Source of the DNA: a virus
IMG/VR virus record: IMGVR_UViG_3300024314_000014
Location: 1 to 28,328 of that record
DNA: 28,328 bases
Reading direction: 5' to 3' (one strand)
The notes under the pieces were generated by a model. That model was not told where the DNA came from. It saw nothing but the letters and a program-made list of their open reading frames with translations, and did no database searches. Both the position numbers and the translations under genes were made by a program. Shown piece by piece: positions 1 through 7,492 of the stretch (position 1 is the first letter of the stretch; each line of letters begins with the position of its first letter).

Positions 1-143
1 GTCTGTTTTTTCAGTTCTGAAAAATTATTACTAGCTGCTTTCTTTAAATCTACCGTTAAGACTGAATGAATTTGATCTATCTTTTCATTCTGGTATTCTA
101 TAATATTTGCTAATCTTTGTAGTGGTGCTAATAAAGCCTTCAT
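1..143 (-). CDS. 5' part of an unknown, probably late gene (cut by window edge)
   Basis: The minus-strand frame opens with ATG at 143 and runs without a stop to the window edge, giving 47 residues that begin MKALLAPLQRLANIIEYQ. The visible part is helical and amphipathic with no recognisable domain. A GATATATA late-promoter motif lies at 180-187, about 36 bases upstream, just after the gp51-region hairpin, so the gene probably starts its own late transcript. Genes directly after tail-assembly chaperones in contractile-tailed phages often encode baseplate hub or tape-measure proteins, but too little is visible to decide. The identity is open; the reading frame itself is fairly secure. Confidence 0.6.
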   Translation of the reverse strand, partial: MKALLAPLQRLANIIEYQNEKIDQIHSVLTVDLKKAASNNFSELKKQ

Positions 144-179
144 TTAGGAGTCTAATCTATATTTTTTATATTCCTATCT

Positions 180-187
180 TATATATC
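180..187 (-). promoter_or_regulatory. Late promoter motif (GATATATA) before the left-edge gene
   Basis: The minus strand reads TTTGATATATAAGATAG here. It is one of eight exact copies of GATATATA found just upstream of mainly structural genes in this window and resembles the T4 late consensus TATAAATA. The start codon is at 143. Confidence 0.6.
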
Positions 188-188
188 A

Positions 189-218
189 AAGATTCCATCA
201 TCGTAATGATGGAATCTT
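189..218 (-). terminator. Hairpin terminator overlapping the end of the gp51-region ORF
   Basis: There is a perfect 13-bp inverted repeat, AAGATTCCATCAT / ATGATGGAATCTT, with a 4-base loop at 202-205. It includes the TGA stop (198-200) of the ORF it would terminate. Only a short T-run follows on the minus strand (CTTTGATATATAAG), so termination may be partial or the hairpin may instead protect the mRNA 3' end. The upstream arm is built from the last copy of the coding repeat at 211-255. Confidence 0.55.
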
Positions 219-419
219 CATATTTGGAATCTTCATGTTTGGAATCTTCATTTTGCTCATCATGTCCCCAGATTGTTCCTGTTGACCTTCGTTCGCAGCA
301 TTCTGTTTCTTAATAAATTCAGCTAAATCTTTTACTAAATAATGAAATTCGTAATATTCCATTGATTCTAATTCAGAAGGCTGAATATGTAGTTCTTTAT
401 ATATGTAAAACTTCGTTTT
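198..419 (-). CDS. gp51-position ORF, probably translated by +1 frameshift from gp26
   Basis: This frame encodes about 73 residues, starting KTKFYIYKELHIQP and continuing through an ESMEYYEFHYLVKDL stretch to an MKIPN repeat tail. It lies +1 relative to the gp26-like gene and overlaps its end. It has no ATG until residue 20 (inside the SMEYYEF segment) and no convincing Shine-Dalgarno or A-rich start; the only starts in the overlap are TTG codons (446-448 and 507-509). Its position equals T4 gene 51 after 26. The 'helix then ExxxMxYxEFxxL' pattern is like the T-part of tail-assembly chaperone G/GT pairs. I infer synthesis as a 387-residue gp26-51 fusion by slippage at CTT-TAA (418-423). Independent initiation from TTG is the alternative. 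Confidence 0.6.
   Translation of the reverse strand, partial: KTKFYIYKELHIQPSELESMEYYEFHYLVKDLAEFIKKQNAANEGQQEQSGDMMSKMKIPNMKIPNMKIPSLR
211..255 (-). repeat. Three tandem 15-bp repeats encoding MKIPN
   Basis: Units at 211-225, 226-240 and 241-255 share GGAATCTTCAT on the plus strand. On the minus strand they encode three consecutive copies of the pentapeptide M-K-I-P-N/S at the C-terminus of the gp51-position ORF. The last copy also forms one arm of the terminator hairpin. Confidence 0.85.
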
Positions 420-432
420 AAAGAAGTTCTCC
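415..432 (-). promoter_or_regulatory. Candidate +1 programmed frameshift site (CTT TAA with upstream GGAG)
   Basis: The gp26 frame ends GGA GAA CTT CTT TAA. A P-site tRNA on the last CTT (421-423) can re-pair with TTT one base downstream, and the next codon is then AAA in the gp51-position frame. This is the same layout as the prfB +1 site (CTT TGA with an upstream Shine-Dalgarno-like stimulator): a slow stop codon behind CTT and a GGAG (429-432) five bases upstream. Known: prfB uses CUU-UGA. Inferred: use here. Confidence 0.5.
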
Positions 433-1362
433 AGCGATATCTTGAACAATGAAAAGAGACTTGATCCCGTCGCGAAACCCAATTGGGACGACCTCCCACT
501 CGTCCCCAATCTGTACTTCCATGTCAGGCTGAATACCGATTTTCATCTGTTCCGCCAGCTTATAGATTAAGCTATATTTTTTGTTAGACCATCCATTCAT
601 TTCAATTTCGAATTTAAAAATACTCTTGTCATCAAATCCTCTCCATTCGCTTACTAAGTAAGGCATAACTTGAAGGACTGATTGATCAATTGATTCTCCT
701 TTTTCTTGACGATCTTTAATATAAGACGTCATACGTTGCATGATACCAATTGTTGGTGGTTTCATTGTAATTGTTCCAAAAGATTTAGTTTCAATTAAAA
801 AAGCACAAGCTTCTTTATCGTAATATTTATCTAAAGTATCTGGGACACTGAAATATTTAAAGTTTTCTTTTTTAACTTCAACCTCGTGCTTTTTACCTTT
901 TTTATCTTTGTGTTGTACTGTTAATTTAGATTCAGGCTCTGGGAAAGTTAAATCTCTAATTGCTAAAATTAAATAAAATCTGTCTTCTTCACAAAGATCT
1001 TTATAAGACATTCTTTGTTTTTGAGAAGTTACTCTAATACAAGATTCTATCATTGAATTTAGTTTTTCATCGACGTCTAATATATTATTTTCGTCAATAC
1101 TTGAGAAGTGTCTAATTTCAGCAACTTTAGCTGAACGTATGCTTATCTCAGTTTTTTCAGGATAAAACATACCGGCTGAAGGCAGGTTAGAAACATTAAC
1201 ATCATGATATCCTAAAACAACATCAGCGTCTTGCGCTTTATCTTGTTTAAATCGATCCATGTTAACTTTTCCTAAATTTTGTGGTTCTTCAACAGGTTGT
1301 TCTTTGTTTTCAACGATTTTTTGATATTCATCGTCTAAGTTTAAATCATTTTGATCTGCCAT
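418..1362 (-). CDS. 26: gp26-like baseplate / tail-assembly chaperone protein
   Basis: The 314-residue protein has a charged, disordered first 55 residues. These are followed by the hallmark of the T4 gp26 family (T4_baseplate domain): an LPSAGMFYPE motif at about 59-68, then TEISIRSAKVAEIRHFSSID and a long helical region. T4 gp26 is 208 residues; the extra length here is mainly N-terminal. In T4, 26 and 51 are adjacent and act in baseplate hub assembly. It follows the 71-aa gene (1365-1580) by two bases, so the two are co-transcribed. The C-terminus overlaps the gp51-position frame through a probable +1 frameshift, which would make this the 'G' product and the fusion the 'GT' product, as in other tailed phages. 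The family call is fairly sure; the frameshift is inferred. Confidence 0.75.
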   Translation of the reverse strand: MADQNDLNLDDEYQKIVENKEQPVEEPQNLGKVNMDRFKQDKAQDADVVLGYHDVNVSNLPSAGMFYPEKTEISIRSAKVAEIRHFSSIDENNILDVDEKLNSMIESCIRVTSQKQRMSYKDLCEEDRFYLILAIRDLTFPEPESKLTVQHKDKKGKKHEVEVKKENFKYFSVPDTLDKYYDKEACAFLIETKSFGTITMKPPTIGIMQRMTSYIKDRQEKGESIDQSVLQVMPYLVSEWRGFDDKSIFKFEIEMNGWSNKKYSLIYKLAEQMKIGIQPDMEVQIGDEWEVVPIGFRDGIKSLFIVQDIAGELL

Positions 1363-1364
1363 TG

Positions 1365-1580
1365 TTATTTCTTTTTAAGTTTTTTAATACTATCTTTATT
1401 CCATTCTAATATTGAATCACTTTTTAATTCAATTTCTTTTCTAATTATATCTCTAATAAAAGCTGAAACAGAAACTGGTCTCTCTCCATTTTCAATCGCG
1501 GCGCTTAATATTATTCTATTTATAGATGTCACTTCGTCTTCTGAAAGAAGAACTTGTAATTTTTTTGTTAGTTTATCCAT
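1365..1580 (-). CDS. Small ribbon-helix-helix-like protein
   Basis: The 71-residue protein opens with a possible beta-strand (KKLQVLLSEDE). Two helices follow, with a loop and a VSVSAFIRDIIRKEIEL helix, which is the spacing seen in Arc/MetJ-type ribbon-helix-helix DNA-binding proteins. The lysine-rich tail ends KKLKKK. It sits between tube gp19 and the gp26-like gene and ends two bases before the gp26 start, so it leads that mRNA. A GATATAATA variant of the late motif lies immediately upstream. The role may be DNA-binding regulation or a structural part adapted from that fold; there is no T4 gene at this position that I recognise. The fold call is moderate and the function unknown. Confidence 0.6.
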   Translation of the reverse strand: MDKLTKKLQVLLSEDEVTSINRIILSAAIENGERPVSVSAFIRDIIRKEIELKSDSILEWNKDSIKKLKKK

Positions 1581-1591
1581 TTTATAGTTAT

Positions 1592-1600
1592 TATTATATC
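1592..1600 (-). promoter_or_regulatory. Weak late-promoter variant before the RHH-gp26-gp51 unit
   Basis: The minus strand reads GATATAATA, a shifted variant of GATATATA, 11 bases before the ATG. The preceding gp19 transcript appears to terminate at 1624-1653, so this unit needs its own promoter or read-through. Confidence 0.3.
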
Positions 1601-1623
1601 AACATATTATGTTTTTGTTTCAT

Positions 1624-1653
1624 AAAAAAAGGGAATTCCCTTAAGAATTCCCC
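1624..1653 (-). terminator. Rho-independent terminator after tail tube gene
   Basis: On the minus strand the stem GGGAATTC (8 bp) closes a 6-base loop (TTAAGG) and is followed by seven T residues. It lies 17 bases beyond the gp19 stop codon. Confidence 0.9.
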
Positions 1654-1669
1654 TATTTTAAAAATTCGA

Positions 1670-2224
1670 TTATGCTAGAACTTCTTTCCAAGTGTCACAT
1701 CTCCAACCTACTTCTAATGTAGCCGGTGATGCTTCTTCATACGATAATTCATTCGTAAATGGAAGTCCTGAAGTAATAAAGCAATCTTCTAAAGTTACTG
1801 TTCTGTAGATGTCTCCAGCTCTATTGAACTGTACGATAACAATAGTTCCAACGTAATCTTTCTTTAATCCCATAGCTCCAGTTTGTGGATCATATTGATT
1901 ATTGTACCATTGTCTCATTGACTTATATAAATATGCTTGATTAGCATCATTTAAGTTTAATGAGAAGTTGATCGTTACGTCGACTGTTGTTGCGTCTGGC
2001 ATACCAGCGTAAGAACGTGTAGAAAATTTGTATTTCTGTTCTTGTGCTGCTACTTCTTTGTATAAATCTAAACCTCCAATAGAGTTTATGTGTTGCAACA
2101 TTAAAGGTGCATCAGATACTCCAGCTGGTGGTAAAACAGTTACTTCAAACAAGTTTCCTTGTACTGGTTCGAACTGTCTACCTGATCTAGATGTTTGGTC
2201 TTGTGAATAATGTGGTAAAGCCAT
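1670..2224 (-). CDS. 19: Tail tube protein (gp19)
   Basis: The 184-residue protein is a little longer than T4 gp19 (163). It matches the myovirus tube family: an N-terminal GNLFEVTVLPP strand, PLMLQHINSIGGLDL, a KYKFSTRSYAGMPDATTVDV strand-turn-strand, YLYKSMRQWYNNQYDP, and a C-terminal YEEASPATLEVGWRCDTW strand. Hexameric rings of this protein form the inner tail tube through which DNA passes. It follows the sheath gene, as in T4 (18 then 19), but has its own late motif at 2245-2252 and a strong terminator after it. That fits the need for high, separate expression. The ATG at 2224 is preceded by an A-rich leader. Confidence 0.93.
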   Translation of the reverse strand: MALPHYSQDQTSRSGRQFEPVQGNLFEVTVLPPAGVSDAPLMLQHINSIGGLDLYKEVAAQEQKYKFSTRSYAGMPDATTVDVTINFSLNLNDANQAYLYKSMRQWYNNQYDPQTGAMGLKKDYVGTIVIVQFNRAGDIYRTVTLEDCFITSGLPFTNELSYEEASPATLEVGWRCDTWKEVLA

Positions 2225-2244
2225 TTTATATTATTTTCTTTTTT

Positions 2245-2252
2245 TATATATC
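2245..2252 (-). promoter_or_regulatory. Late promoter motif (GATATATA) before gp19
   Basis: The minus strand reads TTAAGATATATAAAAAAAG, 20 bases before the tube ATG and touching the sheath stop codon. Confidence 0.7.
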
Positions 2253-4916
2253 TTAATTAAAATTTCCAGATTCGATTTCACCTGTATTTAGGATTGTAGT
2301 TCTATGTACAACTATTTCTAATCCTTTAACTGGCTCAACATAAGTATCAATGATACCAACATTATTATCGATTACATCGTCAGTGTTGTTTGTTTGATCC
2401 ATAATATTCTTGAATGCATAAACTCCACCGTCAGACTTAACTCCTTCCATAAATGAATCTGCTAAAGTCTTAATTTCTAATCTTGTTTGTGTATTGTTAA
2501 ATTCGAAAACGTAATCTTTTAAGATGTTAGCAATACCTTCTTGTATGTAAATTAAAGCTTCTCTAACGTGAGCTGAAGAAAGCGCTGATTTTACAGATTG
2601 TTGTGCTGTTTTATTTCCTAAGATTGTTAATCCAACTCCTCTTTGGAATACGATTGGATTAATTCCGAATGGTTCTAATATATCTCTATCAGATTTGTCA
2701 AATGCATATTCTACTCCTTTAACTCCTGATCCTCCTACAACTCCTCTTCTTGGACCTGCGATGATTGACCATGGTGTTGCGTTTGTAAATTTATCCATGT
2801 AGTTATTAGATACATACGCAGCTGGTGGAACGATTAAATCTTTTCCATTATCTGAAACAATTAAACCTGGTCCGTAGTAGAATGCGTAATTTGCTCCTGC
2901 TGTAATTCCTGGTAAAGAATATAAAGATGTTGGATTTAAATCTAAATTACCTCCTGTTTCTATATGTTCAACTTTGAATATTCCTTCTGAATCCTTGAAT
3001 GAAGGATTAGATGAAGCTTTAAAGTCTGAAACTAAAGGTGCATTAAGTATAGCTGATGCGTTTTGTCTGTCTTTTGCTAAAGATGCTAATTCATTTTTGT
3101 TTTGTAATCCATTTACATCGAAAGATCCAAATGTATCTACAACATATCTAAAATCAATAACGTCTTTATCAACTAAAGCAGCGTGTAATCCATTTCCTCC
3201 TTTTACAGCGGCTAAAGCGTCTTGAATTTCTTTAGAACTTAATTGAGCTCCTGATAAAGCAAATGGCTTATATACTGAAGATGCATCTTCGAAAGAAGAA
3301 ACAACTTGATTTCCCCATGTTAAAGAAACCGGTACGTCACAGTATACTGCGTATTTTGAATCGTTTAATTTAGAAACTCTTAAAACTCTTGCTAATCTTC
3401 CTGAAAGAGCTGGAACAAAATTTCCAGGTACAATTGAGAAAGAAGCTTGAGGTGCTGAGTAAGTTACAGTAAACATAGATCCAGCAGCTTCATAAGTTGC
3501 TCCTCCAAAATCTTCTGAAGCAACTCTTCCGTTTGCTACATGATAAAAATCGATTTCAGTTGCAGTTGTATATGATGTTGCTACATCAGCTTCACATATA
3601 ATATCAAAATCTACAGTTGCGAAAACCTCTTCTACCATAACATCTGTTAATGCAGTTGCAGCGACTCCGGCTGCTGTAAGATCTCCATCATCTATATTTT
3701 GTTGAGTTGCTAATACTTCAGCTGCGGCTGTTTGATTTACTGCTGATGCTGAAACTGAAGTTACTTTTACGTATTCTCCAGATGCTGATGCATTTAAGAA
3801 ATCTAAAGAATCTGCTGTTGCATTTGCGTATTCAGTTGCTAATACATTTACTAATTCTAATTTATTAGGGGTTGCTATGTTAATACTAGCAGTTGCTCCT
3901 GTTAAATCAACAGTATGTTCTGTTGTAACTCCTTGTTTTACAATGTATGATAATAATTCATAATCTTGATCAGCGTCAAATGTATGTCCAACTAAATCAA
4001 TTTTAGTTCCATTTTCATTAGTTACTTGTTCTTCATCAATTGCACAGAATAAACCTGTTCTTCTTGATTCAGCGTTAATCATTGATTCAACATATAAGTT
4101 TCTTCCTTCTAAATCTTTAAATCCTGGGATTAAAGATCCACTGTATTGAGCTTCTAAAGTAACTTGTCTTAAATTAGAAAAGTTTGCTAATGATCCTTTT
4201 ATTAAACCATCTGCATTAAAGTATGATCCGTATACTGGATCAGCTGACATAGTTGCAGCATCAAAGTTTCCTTTGAATACAAAAACGTCTACCATAAAAT
4301 CAGAAATAAGATCAAAGTCATTTAAATATTCAGGTACATTACCTTCTCCATACCATTCTCTAGCTGGAATATCAAATGCTTTAGTGCTTTGTGCTTTTCT
4401 TACAAAAACTGTAATAGCTGATTGTTTAATGTTTACAAAATTAATTAATGAATTTCCATCAGCTAGTGCCGATGTAGATAAAGCGTTTAAAACTCTAGAA
4501 TCAGATGGTGTCATGAATTTATCCATATCGAAGAAATCAGTATAATCTGATGTTCCTTCTTTTGAAGATAATGAATGAACCGATCCATTAGATACTGGTA
4601 ATGCGTATGATGCTTTATCGCTAGAATCGAAACTTGAAGCGTTTAACGCTAAAATTGGTCCTCTAGATAAAGCCTCAATTGCTGATCTGTGGAAAAACAT
4701 TCCTTTTTTCTCTAATTTTCTGTCGATAGATCCAAATACATTTGAAAATTCTTCAACAGTTGAAATTAAAACTGGTGTATTGTAAGGTCCCTTTCTTGAG
4801 TGACCTACTACTAATCTAAGTGTTTCAACATTAAGGTTTGCAGTCACTGACTTGTCAAACTCTAACCTATATACTCCACTTGATTTAAATTGCAATAATT
4901 GCGGACTTAGTGCCAT
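2253..4916 (-). CDS. 18: Tail sheath protein (gp18), with enlarged middle
   Basis: This 887-residue protein is much longer than T4 gp18 (659). The N-terminal SSGVYRLEFDKS and LVVGHSRKGPYNTPVLIST sections and the C-terminal half fit contractile sheath proteins. The C-terminal half includes LVDKDVIDFRYVVDTFGSF, ELASLAKDRQNASAILNAP, AFYYGPGLIV, VPPAAYVSNN and a final SSAHVREALIYIQEGI/NILKDYVFEFNN domain. Residues about 335-480 are low-complexity, Ala/Thr/Asp-rich and poorly similar to the family core, so they probably form an extra surface domain. The protein assembles around the tube and contracts on infection. The gene lies between terminase and tube, as in T4, with a late motif at 4947-4954. 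Confidence 0.93.
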   Translation of the reverse strand: MALSPQLLQFKSSGVYRLEFDKSVTANLNVETLRLVVGHSRKGPYNTPVLISTVEEFSNVFGSIDRKLEKKGMFFHRSAIEALSRGPILALNASSFDSSDKASYALPVSNGSVHSLSSKEGTSDYTDFFDMDKFMTPSDSRVLNALSTSALADGNSLINFVNIKQSAITVFVRKAQSTKAFDIPAREWYGEGNVPEYLNDFDLISDFMVDVFVFKGNFDAATMSADPVYGSYFNADGLIKGSLANFSNLRQVTLEAQYSGSLIPGFKDLEGRNLYVESMINAESRRTGLFCAIDEEQVTNENGTKIDLVGHTFDADQDYELLSYIVKQGVTTEHTVDLTGATASINIATPNKLELVNVLATEYANATADSLDFLNASASGEYVKVTSVSASAVNQTAAAEVLATQQNIDDGDLTAAGVAATALTDVMVEEVFATVDFDIICEADVATSYTTATEIDFYHVANGRVASEDFGGATYEAAGSMFTVTYSAPQASFSIVPGNFVPALSGRLARVLRVSKLNDSKYAVYCDVPVSLTWGNQVVSSFEDASSVYKPFALSGAQLSSKEIQDALAAVKGGNGLHAALVDKDVIDFRYVVDTFGSFDVNGLQNKNELASLAKDRQNASAILNAPLVSDFKASSNPSFKDSEGIFKVEHIETGGNLDLNPTSLYSLPGITAGANYAFYYGPGLIVSDNGKDLIVPPAAYVSNNYMDKFTNATPWSIIAGPRRGVVGGSGVKGVEYAFDKSDRDILEPFGINPIVFQRGVGLTILGNKTAQQSVKSALSSAHVREALIYIQEGIANILKDYVFEFNNTQTRLEIKTLADSFMEGVKSDGGVYAFKNIMDQTNNTDDVIDNNVGIIDTYVEPVKGLEIVVHRTTILNTGEIESGNFN

Positions 4917-4946
4917 AGTATTATATTTTTTATTTTTTTCTTTTAT

Positions 4947-4954
4947 TATATATC
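4947..4954 (-). promoter_or_regulatory. Late promoter motif (GATATATA) before gp18
   Basis: The minus strand reads TTTAGATATATAATAAAAG, about 30 bases before the sheath ATG at 4916. Confidence 0.7.
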
Positions 4955-4973
4955 TAAATTATTCGTGGGAATA

Positions 4974-6800
4974 TTATAATAAGTCATAAATATCATATTG
5001 TAAATCTCCCTGTGAATCTGCGTCTCGATACAAGACCTTTTCCATTAATTTTACTTTTTCAGGGTCAATAACATCAAGTAATTCTTCAATGTAATCTGCA
5101 TAATCTGTTGTTCCAAAAAATTCAGTTGCAGTTATTGCTGTCATTATGATATCATCATGTCCCATTTGAGCTCCATAGCTTCCGTTTCTTAATACTCCAA
5201 AAAGACTTGCTTCCTGTACGGTTTCTATGTCGTTTATTTTTATACGATTTAATTCTATTTGTTTTTTAAAGTTTTGACAAAATACTGATTTGTTGTCGCT
5301 CTTTAATCTTATACCAGGTTTTAATGTTCTTGCATCATGTCTATGTTTAAATCTTAATATCATTTCATCTTCAAAATCATTACGACCTGCAAAAACAGTT
5401 CTTAGATATTGTAATAGTATAGAACCGTATGTATTATATTCTATAATCATTTTTGTATTTTCTGAATTAAATATATCAACTGCTAAAGTATACAATATTT
5501 TAGCAAAGTCTTCAATAGGATGTTCATTACTTCTAAAAACTCCAACTTGATTTAATCTAAAGAAATCATACATTGCATCGGGGCTAACGAAGTTTTCAAT
5601 ATGTTGATCTTCCATTGGTTCTACTTCAAAAATATTAATTACAGAATAATCTCCTCCATTTCCTTCAGCAATATCCACTGAGAACATATAATATTTTTGA
5701 CTGTTTGATGCTTCTTCAACATCGAAATCAGGATCAAATCCTAAAAATCCTTTTGTATCTATATGAATATTATCAAATTCTTCAAAATCATACCATTTCA
5801 TTGGTTTTGCATTTTGTCTAATAACTTTCATTGTCCCTGGGCTTAATAGAAGGGTAGATGAACTTGTAAATTCATTACCATATTGTCTATTAAAAGCTTC
5901 TTCAGAACCTAAATTACCTAATTCTCTTTTAAACCATGCATCATCTCTGTCAGGGTGTTGCCACCAATCAATTCTTGTTGGAGTATATTCGTTGTTTCCT
6001 TTTTCTGCCTCTGAATATATTTCATAAAACTTGTTAAATCCATTTGGAGTTGAAGTAATATTAATACGTGAAATTTTAGAAGCCGAAAGTGTAGGATATA
6101 CGTTTTCATAAAAAGAATCTACAATAGTTGGATGAACGTGTGCAAACTCATCAAGATATAAATTATGAATTGTAAAACCAATACCTGATTTTGCAGTAGT
6201 TGATTGACCTACTAAACGACATCCATTATCAGCACGAACATTCATAACATCATACTTAATAATTCCGGGTTTCATAAAGAATGGTAAATTCTCCAATACT
6301 ACTTTTGCTTTATCTATAATTTCTTTTGTTGATTCTGATTTATTAGCCAATAGTAGTGTAGTTTTATCATAGTTAAATGTTAAATACCATGCATTAAAAA
6401 TACTGGCTGTTACGGTTTTACCCATTTGTCTGGATGCCAAAACAATATTAAACCTTTCATTTTGAAAGTTTCTTAGCATTTCTTTTTGATAATCTCTAAG
6501 TTTTACCTGTTGAATACCTTCATCTGTCATTACAACTGCGTACTTTTCAGCAAAATAAACAATATCACCTGCACATTTTGCAAGTTCTGCAATCTCAGCT
6601 TCAGTATATTCAAATACAATATTACCTCTGCGTAAAAACTGTTTTCCTTCGTAGAAAGGCATAGGTACCTGTGGTCTATATCCCTGATCTAAAGCTAACA
6701 TTAATTCATTAATTGATTTTGTTGACCAAATTAATTTATTAGCTTCATCAGAAGATTGGCCTTTCGGAATCCATCTATTATCTCCTACGTAATCGCTCAT
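4974..6800 (-). CDS. 17: Terminase large subunit (gp17), ATPase-nuclease
   Basis: The 608-residue protein matches T4 gp17 (610). The ATPase domain carries an adenine-binding YQKEML segment (104-109), Walker A SRQMGKT at 123-129, Walker B LYLDEFA at 214-220 with the catalytic Glu right after Asp, and a coupling motif TST at 250-252. The RNase H-fold nuclease domain has its acidic residues in VDIAEG (Asp376), IIEYN (Glu454) and GHDD (Asp549/550), matching T4 gp17 D401, E458 and D542. It packages and cuts concatemeric DNA at the portal. Its ATG overlaps the gp16 stop (TAATG), which implies translational coupling. No key residue is missing. Confidence 0.97.
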   Translation of the reverse strand: MSDYVGDNRWIPKGQSSDEANKLIWSTKSINELMLALDQGYRPQVPMPFYEGKQFLRRGNIVFEYTEAEIAELAKCAGDIVYFAEKYAVVMTDEGIQQVKLRDYQKEMLRNFQNERFNIVLASRQMGKTVTASIFNAWYLTFNYDKTTLLLANKSESTKEIIDKAKVVLENLPFFMKPGIIKYDVMNVRADNGCRLVGQSTTAKSGIGFTIHNLYLDEFAHVHPTIVDSFYENVYPTLSASKISRINITSTPNGFNKFYEIYSEAEKGNNEYTPTRIDWWQHPDRDDAWFKRELGNLGSEEAFNRQYGNEFTSSSTLLLSPGTMKVIRQNAKPMKWYDFEEFDNIHIDTKGFLGFDPDFDVEEASNSQKYYMFSVDIAEGNGGDYSVINIFEVEPMEDQHIENFVSPDAMYDFFRLNQVGVFRSNEHPIEDFAKILYTLAVDIFNSENTKMIIEYNTYGSILLQYLRTVFAGRNDFEDEMILRFKHRHDARTLKPGIRLKSDNKSVFCQNFKKQIELNRIKINDIETVQEASLFGVLRNGSYGAQMGHDDIIMTAITATEFFGTTDYADYIEELLDVIDPEKVKLMEKVLYRDADSQGDLQYDIYDLL

Positions 6801-7453
6801 TATTCTTCTGTAATTTCTGCGTCTTCTATCTGATCATCTGATAGTTTTGCGTTCTGAATTATTTTCATTAAATCTTTTGTACCACGCTGTACCGTATCGC
6901 CAACTGGCGCACCACCTGATGCTTCAGTTATAACTCTATCAGTATCACGCTTTTTATACAATTCAATGTCTCTCGCTATCCTCTTTGCACCCTCTTCAGC
7001 CGCCATTAAGTACATAGTCTGAGACTTAATAATATCTAACATTGATTTTTGTAAGGTTGCTAATACTTCAAACATTCTTGGAGCTATTTCTCCATCTTCG
7101 ATTGTTTCAAGCAATGTTGTTAGCGCCCTTTCACCAGCTTGTAATTGATAAATTAACGAAGACATTGTCATTTCATCAATTTTCTTTTTAGCTTGAATAT
7201 ATTCGTCTTTTTCTATAATATCTTCATCAAGATAAAACTTCATTAAAGACGTAATAGTTTTCTGCGCTTTTTTAGAAGAATTTACTTTTAGTTCTCCATA
7301 AGTTGGAAGCGCTGGTAAATCTCTTTTTGCTGGTAGTTCTGGATCTGTTTCAATAGATTCTTGAATTGGATCGTTATTTCCTATTAAATCATCAAGTTCT
7401 TTTCTGATGTCTTCTGCCTGAGATTTAATACTTTTCTTATTATCTTTTGACAT
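6800..7453 (-). CDS. 16: Terminase small subunit (gp16-like)
   Basis: The 217-residue protein (T4 gp16: 164) has a charged disordered N-terminus. A central helical region runs from about residue 65 to 175 with a long coiled-coil-like stretch (ALTTLLETIEDGE, LATLQKSMLDIIKSQ, GAKRIARDIELYKK), and the tail is acidic (IEDAEITEE). That N-linker / oligomerising coiled coil / C-tail plan is typical of T4-type small terminases, which form rings, recognise DNA and regulate gp17. Sequence alone would be weak evidence. The assignment rests largely on its place directly before gp17 with an overlapping start, and on the late motif at 7476-7483. Confidence 0.75.
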   Translation of the reverse strand: MSKDNKKSIKSQAEDIRKELDDLIGNNDPIQESIETDPELPAKRDLPALPTYGELKVNSSKKAQKTITSLMKFYLDEDIIEKDEYIQAKKKIDEMTMSSLIYQLQAGERALTTLLETIEDGEIAPRMFEVLATLQKSMLDIIKSQTMYLMAAEEGAKRIARDIELYKKRDTDRVITEASGGAPVGDTVQRGTKDLMKIIQNAKLSDDQIEDAEITEE

Positions 7454-7475
7454 ATTTATATGTTTTATTATAGAT

Positions 7476-7483
7476 TATTTATC
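7476..7483 (-). promoter_or_regulatory. Late promoter motif variant (GATAAATA) before gp16-gp17
   Basis: The minus strand reads TAGGATAAATAATCTAT, 22 bases before the gp16 ATG. It has an A in place of T at the fifth position, which makes it even closer to the T4 late consensus TATAAATA. Confidence 0.6.
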
Positions 7484-7492
7484 CTAATTTTA

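Noticed and set aside
420-509. TTG-initiated extension of the gp51-position ORF starting at 509
   Set aside because: It lies wholly inside gp26 coding sequence in another frame, has no start context, and its extra residues look random.
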